A stretch of 5,349 nucleotides of DNA from Candidatus Azambacteria bacterium (GCA_024654415.1 JANLHQ010000086.1:1-5349), one strand, 5' to 3'; shown: positions 1-5,223, counted from the first letter of the stretch. Notes: generated by a model from the letters alone, not told the origin. Translations and numbers: made by a program.

Positions 1-11
1 CATGTATCTTT

Positions 12-17
12 ATTATA
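12..17 (-). promoter_or_regulatory. Possible -10 box TATAAT of the gene starting at the left edge
   Basis: A perfect TATAAT overlaps the rpe stop codon and lies 8 nt before an ATG at 3-1 on the minus strand. The spacing matches that at trxB and the transposase gene. It may give the next gene its own leaderless transcript in addition to operon read-through. Only the ATG of that gene is inside the window. Confidence 0.38.
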
Positions 18-678
18 TCTCTGTATTTTCTGCGAGCCGCACAAGCTCTCGATATGCCCGCTTTGGATCATCTGTTTTAAAAATGGCACTTCCCGCAACA
101 ATTCGCGAAGCGCCCGCTTGCGCAATACGAGAGATGTTCTCCGCACTTACTCCTCCATCAACTTCTAGTATACCATCTGGATGTTGTGCGCGCAAAGCTG
201 ATATTTTTTCTAGTGTTTTGACCTCAAACGGGTGTCCGTGATAGCCGATCTCAGCAATGCCCATGAGCTGAATAAAGCGCAGTGATGGGTGTTGCGCGAA
301 GAAATCGTCTAATATTGAAATAGGGGTTTCAAATTTCAAAGCGATACCTACTTCCTTTCCTTTTTTCTCTCCGCGACGGATCATCTCATGTACCATCGCA
401 GGAGTTGTTGACTCATAATGTACAAGAATACGAGCAACCGGAGAATCAAGCCATGCGTCGATGCTGTTTTCCGGACGCGCTACCATCAAGTGCACCTCAA
501 GGCGAACGGTGGTCGTGACATCGCGGAGAGCCGCCGGATCATTGAATGTCACCGGTGGCGTAAATACACCGTCCATCACATCGATCTGCGCCCATGTGAC
601 CGCGCCCTCAATAAGCGCAAGTTTTTGTTTCACCTCCTCGATATCGCGCGCAATGATTGCTGGAACGATTTCTACCAT
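13..678 (-). CDS. rpe: Ribulose-phosphate 3-epimerase family protein
   Basis: A 221-residue TIM-barrel protein, close to the usual Rpe length. Rpe interconverts ribulose-5-phosphate and xylulose-5-phosphate in the cytosolic non-oxidative pentose phosphate pathway. Visible motifs are VPAI near residue 6, IDVMDG (32-37, acidic residue D33), VHLMV (62-66, metal ligand H63), LEVDGG (171-176, second acidic residue D174) and the phosphate-binding VAGSAIF (194-200). Two positions are atypical. The first metal-binding His of the usual H-x-D is Gln31. The loop normally written GFGGQ reads GYHGH (145-149). The ATG shares one base with the rpiB stop (TAATG), so translation is probably coupled; no good separate ribosome binding site is seen. 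The stop is followed within 10 nt by another ATG at the window edge. The family call is firm; catalytic equivalence to classical Rpe is inferred. Confidence 0.88.
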   Translation of the reverse strand: MVEIVPAIIARDIEEVKQKLALIEGAVTWAQIDVMDGVFTPPVTFNDPAALRDVTTTVRLEVHLMVARPENSIDAWLDSPVARILVHYESTTPAMVHEMIRRGEKKGKEVGIALKFETPISILDDFFAQHPSLRFIQLMGIAEIGYHGHPFEVKTLEKISALRAQHPDGILEVDGGVSAENISRIAQAGASRIVAGSAIFKTDDPKRAYRELVRLAENTEI

Positions 679-1124
679 TAAAATTTCATTATTCTTCTCT
701 TGTGCCGTTCTTCATTGGAAAAAGGGGTATCAAGCCACAGCTTTACCGCATCAAGCGCTTCTTGCTCAGAAACAAACCGCGCGCCAATGGAAAGCATATT
801 AGCGTCATTGTGTTCGCGGGATAACGTAATAATGTCATGTGAACCTCCATAAAATACTGCCGCCCGCACACCGTCAATCCTATTTGCCGCCATTGCCTCG
901 CCCTGCCCAGACCCACCAAAAACAATTCCCCGTGAATCAATACCCTTGATAAGGTCATTTGCTACCGCGCTCGCCACTGATGAAACAAAATCAGGGTAAT
1001 CATCGCCATCATTCATTTCATACGCACCCATATCAGCAACCTCATATCCAGCGCCTGCTAAAAACTCTTTTGTTTTTTGTTTAAGCGCAAGTCCCGCATG
1101 ATCCGCGCCAAGATAAATGATCAT
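678..1124 (-). CDS. rpiB: Ribose-5-phosphate isomerase B (RpiB/LacAB family)
   Basis: 148 residues, a normal RpiB length. It interconverts ribose-5-phosphate and ribulose-5-phosphate, supplying the substrate of the next gene, rpe. The N-terminal GADHAG (6-11) carries the D8-H9 pair. GGSGQGEAMAANR (70-82) is the anion-hole and active-site loop. EHNDAN (104-109) holds the catalytic His105, and ERHKRR (139-144) is the C-terminal phosphate-binding stretch. The residue aligned with the catalytic Cys of E. coli RpiB (C66) is Gly70. Glu76 instead occupies the place of the catalytic Glu75 of Mycobacterium tuberculosis RpiB, so this is the Glu-type isomerase. The start overlaps the upstream stop as ATGA and the stop overlaps rpe, so it sits in a coupled operon. 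LacA/LacB-like sugar-phosphate isomerases are the alternative, less likely beside rpe. Confidence 0.93.
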   Translation of the reverse strand: MIIYLGADHAGLALKQKTKEFLAGAGYEVADMGAYEMNDGDDYPDFVSSVASAVANDLIKGIDSRGIVFGGSGQGEAMAANRIDGVRAAVFYGGSHDIITLSREHNDANMLSIGARFVSEQEALDAVKLWLDTPFSNEERHKRRIMKF

Positions 1125-1399
1125 ACTCCTTGGATTGGGTTAAATATCGCATATATTCTCATACCAGCAAACACTACTACATACACCGCGAGTAACGCGC
1201 AAAATAATACATAAAACGGAGTTACCGTTCCGTCACGGAAGCGGAGATGATACATAAACCCAAATATGGGAATGAGTGGCAGAATCCATGAAATGATGTC
1301 AATGAAATAATGGTGCACTACGAACCCGTTAAACACAGACAGCAAGATGCTGAACATTAACAAGAGAATAAAGATGTAGTAGTGGTAACTGTCAAACAT
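1121..1399 (-). CDS. Small three-helix membrane protein of unknown function
   Basis: 92 residues, not recognised as any named family. Three hydrophobic stretches are visible: about residues 8-28 (rich in I, L, F), 33-51 (including WILPLIPIFGF) and 61-84 (including FYVLFCALLAVYVVVF). They are separated by short polar turns, the second of which is HLRFRDGT. It has no signal-peptide cleavage pattern and no catalytic motif. It begins 19 nt after the gap stop and ends in a 4-base ATGA overlap with rpiB, so it is surely co-transcribed and translationally coupled with sugar-phosphate genes. An open frame with strong membrane character in a tight operon supports a real gene. A link to sugar metabolism rests only on position. 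An AAGAAG lies one base before the ATG. Confidence 0.75.
   Translation of the reverse strand: MFDSYHYYIFILLLMFSILLSVFNGFVVHHYFIDIISWILPLIPIFGFMYHLRFRDGTVTPFYVLFCALLAVYVVVFAGMRIYAIFNPIQGV
1126..1131 (-). promoter_or_regulatory. Shine-Dalgarno AAGGAG before rpiB
   Basis: A perfect AAGGAG lies in the last codons of the upstream membrane-protein gene. Only one base separates it from the rpiB ATG, much shorter than the usual 5-9 nt. Coupling through the ATGA overlap may matter more than direct recruitment. An ATT start two codons in would have ideal spacing, but the family usually begins at this Met. Confidence 0.45.
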
Positions 1400-1418
1400 A
1401 CTTCTTTGTGTTAGGTGG

Positions 1419-2438
1419 CTATTTCTGCGCGCATAGTCCTGACTTGATCACATGCTCTACTAACATGTGTGTATATCCCATTTCATTATCATACCATGCG
1501 CCGATACTTACTAGGTCGCCATCGATTACTTTTGTAAGAGAAAGATCAATAAGAGAAGCATAGGAGATGCCGATAATATCAGAAGACACGAGTGGATCGA
1601 TTGTAGTTTTAAATACGCCTTTCCATTGCGCACTCTGTTCTGCATTCATAAGCACGCTGTTTACTTCTTCCATTGTGGTGGGGCGCCCCGCGAGAAATAC
1701 AACGGTCGACAGCGATCCTGATATCACCGGCACTCGCACCGCAATCCCATCAAACTTTCCCTGTAAATCCTTCACGACGCGCGTAACCGCAATCGCGGCG
1801 CCCGTTGTGGATGGGGAAATATTCTGTGCCGCCGCGCGTCCTCGTCGCCAATCATTCTTATCCGGACCATCTACTAATTTTTGTGTCGCAGTATATGCAT
1901 GCACTGTGGTAAGCATTGCTTTCTTCACACCAATCGTTTCATTAAGTATCTGCATGGCGGGGTGCACTGAATTAGTCGTACACGATCCGTTTGAACTCAC
2001 GACAACATTATTTAGATCATCTTCATTCATACCCATCAAGATCGTTTTTGCATCGTCACACTCATTGTCCTTTGCAGGGGCGGAGATCACGACGCGTTTT
2101 GCGCCAGCTTCCACATGTGCTCGTGCTTTTTCGAATGTCTCAAAAAATCCTGTTGACTCTACCACCACATCAACGCCAAGATCTTTCCACGGGAGCTTTG
2201 TCGGATCTTTCTCTTGAATAAAGGCGATGCTTTTTCCGTCTACTATGAGCTTCCCTTCGTGCACGGATACATCGTGTCCCCATTCTCGATACACTGAATC
2301 ATGACGCAGTAAATACGCGAGATTTTCAATATCACCAAGATCATTGATCGCAACGATCTCCATCTCTTCTCGGAGGAACCCAACCCGAAAGAATATACGC
2401 CCTATCCTCCCAAACCCATTGATCGCAACTCGTACCAT
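1419..2438 (-). CDS. gap: Glyceraldehyde-3-phosphate dehydrogenase
   Basis: 339 residues, full length for type I GAPDH. It oxidises and phosphorylates glyceraldehyde-3-phosphate to 1,3-bisphosphoglycerate with NAD(P)+ in the cytosol. The Rossmann motif INGFGRIGR is at 6-14. Asp33 in AINDL favours NAD+. The catalytic cysteine is C153 in SNGSCTTNS, paired with His180 in TVHAYTATQ. The phosphate-binding STTGAA, the segment RVPVISGS and the C-terminal WYDNEMGY are all present. The usual second Cys of the CTTNC motif is Ser157, and RVPVISGSLS differs from the common RVPTxxVS, so it is a divergent but apparently intact enzyme. It is the first gene of the gap-membrane protein-rpiB-rpe operon. No Shine-Dalgarno is visible before its ATG; AT-rich -10-like hexamers lie directly upstream. 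Confidence 0.96.
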   Translation of the reverse strand: MVRVAINGFGRIGRIFFRVGFLREEMEIVAINDLGDIENLAYLLRHDSVYREWGHDVSVHEGKLIVDGKSIAFIQEKDPTKLPWKDLGVDVVVESTGFFETFEKARAHVEAGAKRVVISAPAKDNECDDAKTILMGMNEDDLNNVVVSSNGSCTTNSVHPAMQILNETIGVKKAMLTTVHAYTATQKLVDGPDKNDWRRGRAAAQNISPSTTGAAIAVTRVVKDLQGKFDGIAVRVPVISGSLSTVVFLAGRPTTMEEVNSVLMNAEQSAQWKGVFKTTIDPLVSSDIIGISYASLIDLSLTKVIDGDLVSIGAWYDNEMGYTHMLVEHVIKSGLCAQK

Positions 2439-2444
2439 ATTTTT

Positions 2445-2453
2445 TCTATATTA
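2445..2453 (-). promoter_or_regulatory. Possible -10 region of gap (TAATAT/TATAGA)
   Basis: Overlapping hexamers TAATAT (2453-2448) and TATAGA (2450-2445) each match 4 of 6 consensus bases and lie 9 and 6 nt before the ATG. No convincing -35 is seen. The call rests on the similar spacing at trxB and the transposase gene and is weak. Confidence 0.27.
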
Positions 2454-2544
2454 ATGTTGTTAGTAAAACTCGTTTATTCCCCTGTGTTCATGCGTCTTTT
2501 TGGGATATGTATGCTTTTCCTGAAACGCGTTATATCGCCCTAAA

Positions 2545-2593
2545 GGACTGCTGTTTGTGTGCCAATCGCTTTGCTCTTGGACAAACAGGGAGC
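2545..2593. repeat. 49-bp direct repeat, copy 1, hairpin-forming
   Basis: Identical over all 49 bases to the copy at 2616-2664. Inside it, CTGTTTGT (2551-2558) pairs with ACAAACAG (2581-2588) and CCAA (2562-2565) pairs with TTGG (2577-2580). This gives a 12-bp stem with a 3-nt bulge (GTG) and an 11-nt loop. No T-run follows on the minus strand, so it is not a standard intrinsic terminator. It lies between trxB and gap. Confidence 0.9.
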
Positions 2594-2615
2594 CACGACT
2601 GCGCTTCGCTCCGCT

Positions 2616-2664
2616 GGACTGCTGTTTGTGTGCCAATCGCTTTGCTCTTGGACAAACAGGGAGC
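2616..2664. repeat. 49-bp direct repeat, copy 2, hairpin-forming
   Basis: Perfect second copy, offset by 71 bp, with its stem at 2622-2629 and 2652-2659. The 22-nt gap between copies (2594-2615) is GC-rich and holds GCGCTTCGCTC, which resembles the hairpin loop TCGCTTTGCTC. The copy starts 10 bp past the trxB stop codon, so in mRNA it would form a hairpin close to the trxB 3' end. A role in 3'-end stabilisation or in separating trxB from gap expression is possible but unproven. Confidence 0.9.
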
Positions 2665-2674
2665 ATATTTCCCA

Positions 2675-3616
2675 TTATGTCTGCGAAGCCGACTTTTCTT
2701 TTTTCATAAGATACGCGTAAATAGAAAGCACCGCCTTCACCGCATCTCCCGCGGCAATATTATTTTGCTTATATGGGCCGTCTGTTACGTCACCCGCCGC
2801 CCAAATGCCGGCTTGCGATGTTATACCATGCACAGGATCGACAACAACCTCTCCAAAATCATTCACCCGCACAATATCTTTTACAATCTCCGCATTTGGT
2901 ACAGAGCCTATCTCAATAAACACCCCGCCAACATCAATTGTTTTTTCTTCGTTCTCAGCTCCCTCGCTATACGTGAGTGCTTTTACAAATTTATCACCCG
3001 CAATCGCTTTTACCGCCGCACTCATAAGCACAGTTACTTTTGGTGAGTTCATTACTTCCGTTTGTGTAGTGACATCCCCTTTCAGTTGTGCGCCGCGCAC
3101 AAGAAGATACACATGCGTTGCGTATGGTATAAGGTCGATCACTGCTTCAAGCGCTGAATTGCCGCTCCCCACTACCGCGACTGTTTTATTTTTGAATAGC
3201 GGCGCATCGCACGTCGCGCAATAGGCAACCCCCTTCCCTGAAAATGTCTCCTCCCCCGGTACGCCGAGCTTTCGCCGCCTACCACCAGAAACCAATAATA
3301 CTGTTTTTGTCTGATATACTTCGCCCTTTTCAGAGATTACTTCGAACCAACCATCCTTCAAATGGCGAATCGATGCAGCACGCGCCGGCATGTGTATTTC
3401 AACCCCCTCTTGCGCGCGCACATGCGCCTCAAATTTTTTCGCAAGGTCAAGACCATTAATACTCTTTTCACCAACCCAATTCTCAATATTATCGGACACG
3501 ACCGATTGCCCCCCGAACGATTCAGTGATAAGTAAGGTTTTTATTTTTTTTCTCGCGGCATACACTGCCGCCGCGGTTCCCGCTGGTCCGCCGCCAATAA
3601 TGATCAAATCGTACAT
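2675..3616 (-). CDS. trxB: Thioredoxin-disulfide reductase family flavoprotein (AhpF C-terminal-like)
   Basis: 313 residues, the length of low-molecular-weight thioredoxin reductases. These move electrons from NAD(P)H through FAD to a CxxC pair and then to a thioredoxin-like partner. FAD binding is shown by GGGPAG (8-13) and the late AAGD (273-276). The redox pair is C133-A-T-C136. The pyridine-nucleotide motif is GSGNSALEA (150-158). The HRRxxxR motif that reads the NADPH 2'-phosphate in E. coli TrxB is absent; the region reads LLVRGAQLKGD (171-181). Together with SGNSxxEAxIDL and GPYKQ (280-284), this is closer to the C-terminal part of AhpF, so NADH or an unusual donor may be used. The AhpF N-terminal thioredoxin-like domains are missing. 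A TATAAT lies 7 nt before the start. It follows the DsbA-like gene by 48 bp. Confidence 0.9.
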   Translation of the reverse strand: MYDLIIIGGGPAGTAAAVYAARKKIKTLLITESFGGQSVVSDNIENWVGEKSINGLDLAKKFEAHVRAQEGVEIHMPARAASIRHLKDGWFEVISEKGEVYQTKTVLLVSGGRRRKLGVPGEETFSGKGVAYCATCDAPLFKNKTVAVVGSGNSALEAVIDLIPYATHVYLLVRGAQLKGDVTTQTEVMNSPKVTVLMSAAVKAIAGDKFVKALTYSEGAENEEKTIDVGGVFIEIGSVPNAEIVKDIVRVNDFGEVVVDPVHGITSQAGIWAAGDVTDGPYKQNNIAAGDAVKAVLSIYAYLMKKEKSASQT

Positions 3617-3623
3617 AGTTGCA

Positions 3624-3629
3624 ATTATA
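3624..3629 (-). promoter_or_regulatory. -10 box TATAAT of trxB, probably leaderless
   Basis: A perfect TATAAT ends 7 nt before the trxB ATG, placing the expected transcription start at or within a base of the ATG. A TTGGTG (3653-3648) with an 18-bp spacer is a weak -35. An AGGA (3634-3631) lies 14 nt from the ATG, too far for a usual ribosome binding site, which supports leaderless initiation. Confidence 0.6.
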
Positions 3630-3664
3630 TCCTACCTTTGCACAAATCACCAAGCATTTCCTAC

Positions 3665-4384
3665 CTAGCGGCTCAATTCTTCATCGATTATCGTCTTATA
3701 TACATCAAATGCTAGCGACCCCTCGGTCTTTCGGCCATTGATAAATATAGTCGGTGTACTTACCACTCCTGCCTGCCTGCCTTCTTCCATTTCATCAAGC
3801 ACTGCCTGCGTATATTTCCCCGATGTGAGACACGCGGTAAACATTTTTTCATTGAGCCCAACACCTCCAGAGATAGTAATGAGATTTTCCGTAGAAAAGA
3901 TGCCTATATTTTCGTCTACGCTCTGCATTCTGCGCTCAAAAAGCGCATCATGAAATTCCCAGAATTTCCCTTGTTCATCGGCGCACTTGCTTGCAGAAGC
4001 GGCTCGAACTGATTCGTCTCCAAAAAATGGGTAGTGTTTAAAGGTGAGTGTTGCCTTCCCTTTCTTTACGTATTCATCCATTATCGCTACTTCCGCTCCC
4101 GCATGAAGCACTGCGCAAAACGGACACTGATAATCGGCAAACTCAACAATAGCAACACGTGCGTCTCTCCGACCAAGTGATGGAGAATCCCCTATGCTTA
4201 TTTCCGCACGCTCGTTAATACCATTCTTTTGAGATAGCGCTGATATGTTCTTTTCTTGCGACGTACCGCGAGGTCCACCAAAATACCACACCACGCTTAT
4301 AAGCGCGATTGCGGCAAGCGTGGCAAGAATAATATTCCCAAGCGGAAGCGCAGATCCTTTTTCGCTTGATTTTCTATACATCAT
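3665..4384 (-). CDS. Membrane-anchored DsbA-like thiol-disulfide oxidoreductase
   Basis: 239 residues. A short basic N-terminus (MMYRK...) is followed by one hydrophobic helix at about 13-35, a polar linker to about 60, and a DsbA/BdbD-type thioredoxin fold that should face outside the cytoplasmic membrane. The active site is C87-P-F-C90 after EFADYQ. The cis-proline loop is STPT (209-212), before IFINGR. C134 in KCADEQGKFWEFHD and C185 in TACL match a second cysteine pair often found in Gram-positive-type relatives. It probably forms or shuffles disulfides in exported proteins. No DsbB or VKOR reoxidation partner is in the window. Met1 and Met2 are adjacent; either could be the start, and Met1 is used here. 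It lies upstream of trxB and diverges from the transposase gene. Confidence 0.88.
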   Translation of the reverse strand: MMYRKSSEKGSALPLGNIILATLAAIALISVVWYFGGPRGTSQEKNISALSQKNGINERAEISIGDSPSLGRRDARVAIVEFADYQCPFCAVLHAGAEVAIMDEYVKKGKATLTFKHYPFFGDESVRAASASKCADEQGKFWEFHDALFERRMQSVDENIGIFSTENLITISGGVGLNEKMFTACLTSGKYTQAVLDEMEEGRQAGVVSTPTIFINGRKTEGSLAFDVYKTIIDEELSR

Positions 4385-4390
4385 GCCTGC

Positions 4391-4399
4391 AGTGTAGCA
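4391..4399 (-). promoter_or_regulatory. Extended -10 promoter (TGCTACACT) of the DsbA-like gene
   Basis: TACACT matches 4 of 6 bases of TATAAT and is preceded by TGC, the extended -10 element. It ends 6 nt before the first ATG of the gene. No Shine-Dalgarno is present. No clear -35 is visible. Confidence 0.38.
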
Positions 4400-4411
4400 T
4401 GCTGAAGCATG
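4398..4411. repeat. Short inverted repeat CATGCT-GA-AGCATG
   Basis: A perfect 6-bp inverted repeat with a 2-nt centre, overlapping the extended part of the putative DsbA-like promoter. It could be an operator, but a 6-bp arm can occur by chance. Confidence 0.25.
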
Positions 4412-4430
4412 AGCGAAAAGATATAAAACA

Positions 4431-4436
4431 AAGGAG
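4431..4436 (+). promoter_or_regulatory. Shine-Dalgarno AAGGAG before a short ORF
   Basis: A perfect AAGGAG sits 6 nt before the ATG at 4443, the ideal distance. It is the best-spaced Shine-Dalgarno/ATG pair on the plus strand of this intergenic region, yet it does not serve the transposase ATG, which is 79 nt away and in another frame. Confidence 0.4.
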
Positions 4437-4442
4437 TGCGCA

Positions 4443-4541
4443 ATGCAAAATCATACATCGCTCCGAAAACTTACGAAGTTCGACTTCGTAAGTTTGATTT
4501 GGTATAATTTAGCTCATGAAAAATCCTACGTTTACCAATGA
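4443..4541 (+). CDS. Possible 32-aa leader peptide upstream of the transposase
   Basis: A short open frame beginning MQNHTSLRKL and ending VYQ. It has an ideally spaced AAGGAG, runs through palindrome copy 1 (read as LTKFDFVS) and overlaps the first 26 bases of the transposase gene in a different frame. The good ribosome binding site and the overlap would suit a leader peptide that controls transposase translation. There is no recognisable domain. It may equally be a chance frame or a remnant. The TATAAA at 4422-4427 is too close to the Shine-Dalgarno to be its promoter, so an upstream start would be needed. Confidence 0.22.
   Translation: MQNHTSLRKLTKFDFVSLIWYNLAHEKSYVYQ
4467..4495. repeat. 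Palindromic (REP-like) element, copy 1
   Basis: Core arms CTTACGAAGT and ACTTCGTAAG with a TCG centre, extended by AAA on the left and TTT on the right to a perfect 13-bp stem (4467-4479 with 4483-4495). It lies 20 bp before the transposase start and next to its extended -10. No conserved GTAG-type tetranucleotide, as seen beside enterobacterial REPs, is evident at its foot. Confidence 0.9.
4500..4508 (+). promoter_or_regulatory. Extended -10 promoter (TGGTATAAT) of the transposase gene
   Basis: A perfect TATAAT with an upstream TG lies 7 nt before the ATG at 4516, so the transcript is probably leaderless. A poor -35 match (TTCGAC, 4479-4484) falls in the centre of palindrome copy 1. Protein binding to the palindrome would therefore block this promoter. 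Confidence 0.6.
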
Positions 4542-5223
4542 TCATATTTACCATATTTATAATCGTGGTGTTGAAAAACGGGATGTCTTTATGGATGAAA
4601 AAGATTATTTTAGATTTGTTCACGATCTTTATGAATTCAATGATGAGGCGCCCGCGGCAAATATTTTTTATAAACTTCCCAACTTCCAATCTTACGAAGT
4701 CGGACTTCGTAAGATTGGACGAAAAGAGAAAAAACCAAGAAAGTGCCTTGTGAATATACTCGTCTTTTGCCTTATGACAAATCATTTTCATATGCTCCTC
4801 CAGCAAAAACAAGACAATGGTATTGCAACTTTTATGCAGAAACTCGGTACGGGATACACGAATTATTTTAATAAAAAATATGAACGAGTGGGACCGCTCT
4901 TTCAAGGAAAATTCAAGGCGGCGTTGGTCGAGCAAGAATCTCATTTTATTCACCTTCCCTACTATATTCATGCCAATCCGCTCGCAATCATAAAAACGAA
5001 GGAGCACGGAAAGCGAGATCTTTCTCAAAATGCCGCGCAGTTTTTGGAATCATACCGCTGGTCCAGTTATCCTGACTATATCGAAAAAAAGAATTTCCCG
5101 TCGGTAACTCAGCGGGAATTTCTTCTGCAATTTTTCAATGGGACGGTGCAGTACAAAAAAGACATGATGGCATGGGTACAAGAGAGCGACGCGCAGGACT
5201 TGCAAGATGTTATTTTGGATTAA
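4516..5223 (+). CDS. REP-associated tyrosine transposase (RAYT, IS200-like Y1 HUH family)
   Basis: 235 residues. These single-strand nucleases cut and join DNA at palindromic repeats using an HUH metal site and one tyrosine. The N-terminal family signature HIYHIYNRGVEKRDVF is at 10-25. The HUH motif is H90-F91-H92 in MTNHFHML. The nucleophile is probably Y114 or Y117 in GYTNYFN, followed by the signature RVGPLFQGKFK (124-134) and the late YYIHANPL. Residues 57-68 are encoded by palindrome copy 2, in a loop before the HUH strand, and the frame stays open. An in-frame TAG at 4510-4512 rules out an earlier start. There is no Shine-Dalgarno; a promoter 7 nt upstream suggests a leaderless mRNA. 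Matching palindromes lie on both sides. No insertion-sequence ends or cargo are seen, so it is probably a domesticated or REP-mobilising enzyme. Both catalytic elements appear intact. Confidence 0.9.
   Translation: MKNPTFTNDHIYHIYNRGVEKRDVFMDEKDYFRFVHDLYEFNDEAPAANIFYKLPNFQSYEVGLRKIGRKEKKPRKCLVNILVFCLMTNHFHMLLQQKQDNGIATFMQKLGTGYTNYFNKKYERVGPLFQGKFKAALVEQESHFIHLPYYIHANPLAIIKTKEHGKRDLSQNAAQFLESYRWSSYPDYIEKKNFPSVTQREFLLQFFNGTVQYKKDMMAWVQESDAQDLQDVILD
4685..4719. repeat. Palindromic (REP-like) element, copy 2, inside the transposase gene
   Basis: Same core arms as copy 1 with a CGG centre, extended by TCCAAT on the left and ATTGGA on the right to a perfect 16-bp stem (4685-4700 with 4704-4719). 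It is read through in frame as codons 57-68 of the transposase, with the core giving SYEVGLRKI. Confidence 0.95.

Noticed and set aside
1567..2217. 216-codon plus-strand frame
   Set aside because: Antisense shadow of gap; serine/threonine-rich with no domain.
2545..2664. Minimal CRISPR array
   Set aside because: Only two copies, a 49-bp repeat longer than normal and a 22-bp spacer shorter than normal; the spacer resembles the repeat loop, and there are no cas genes.
2460..2675. 71-codon minus-strand frame across the repeat block
   Set aside because: Its sequence is two out-of-phase readings of the 49-bp repeat, with low-complexity basic content and no family resemblance.
2507..3046. 179-codon plus-strand frame
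   Set aside because: Antisense to trxB and across the repeats; the trxB protein is clearly the real product.
4422..4427. TATAAA as promoter of the short ORF at 4443
   Set aside because: The expected transcription start would fall inside the AAGGAG, removing the ribosome binding site.
4471..5028. 185-codon minus-strand frame opposite the transposase
   Set aside because: Shadow of the RAYT gene; its repeated LTKSDFVR is the palindrome read in another frame.
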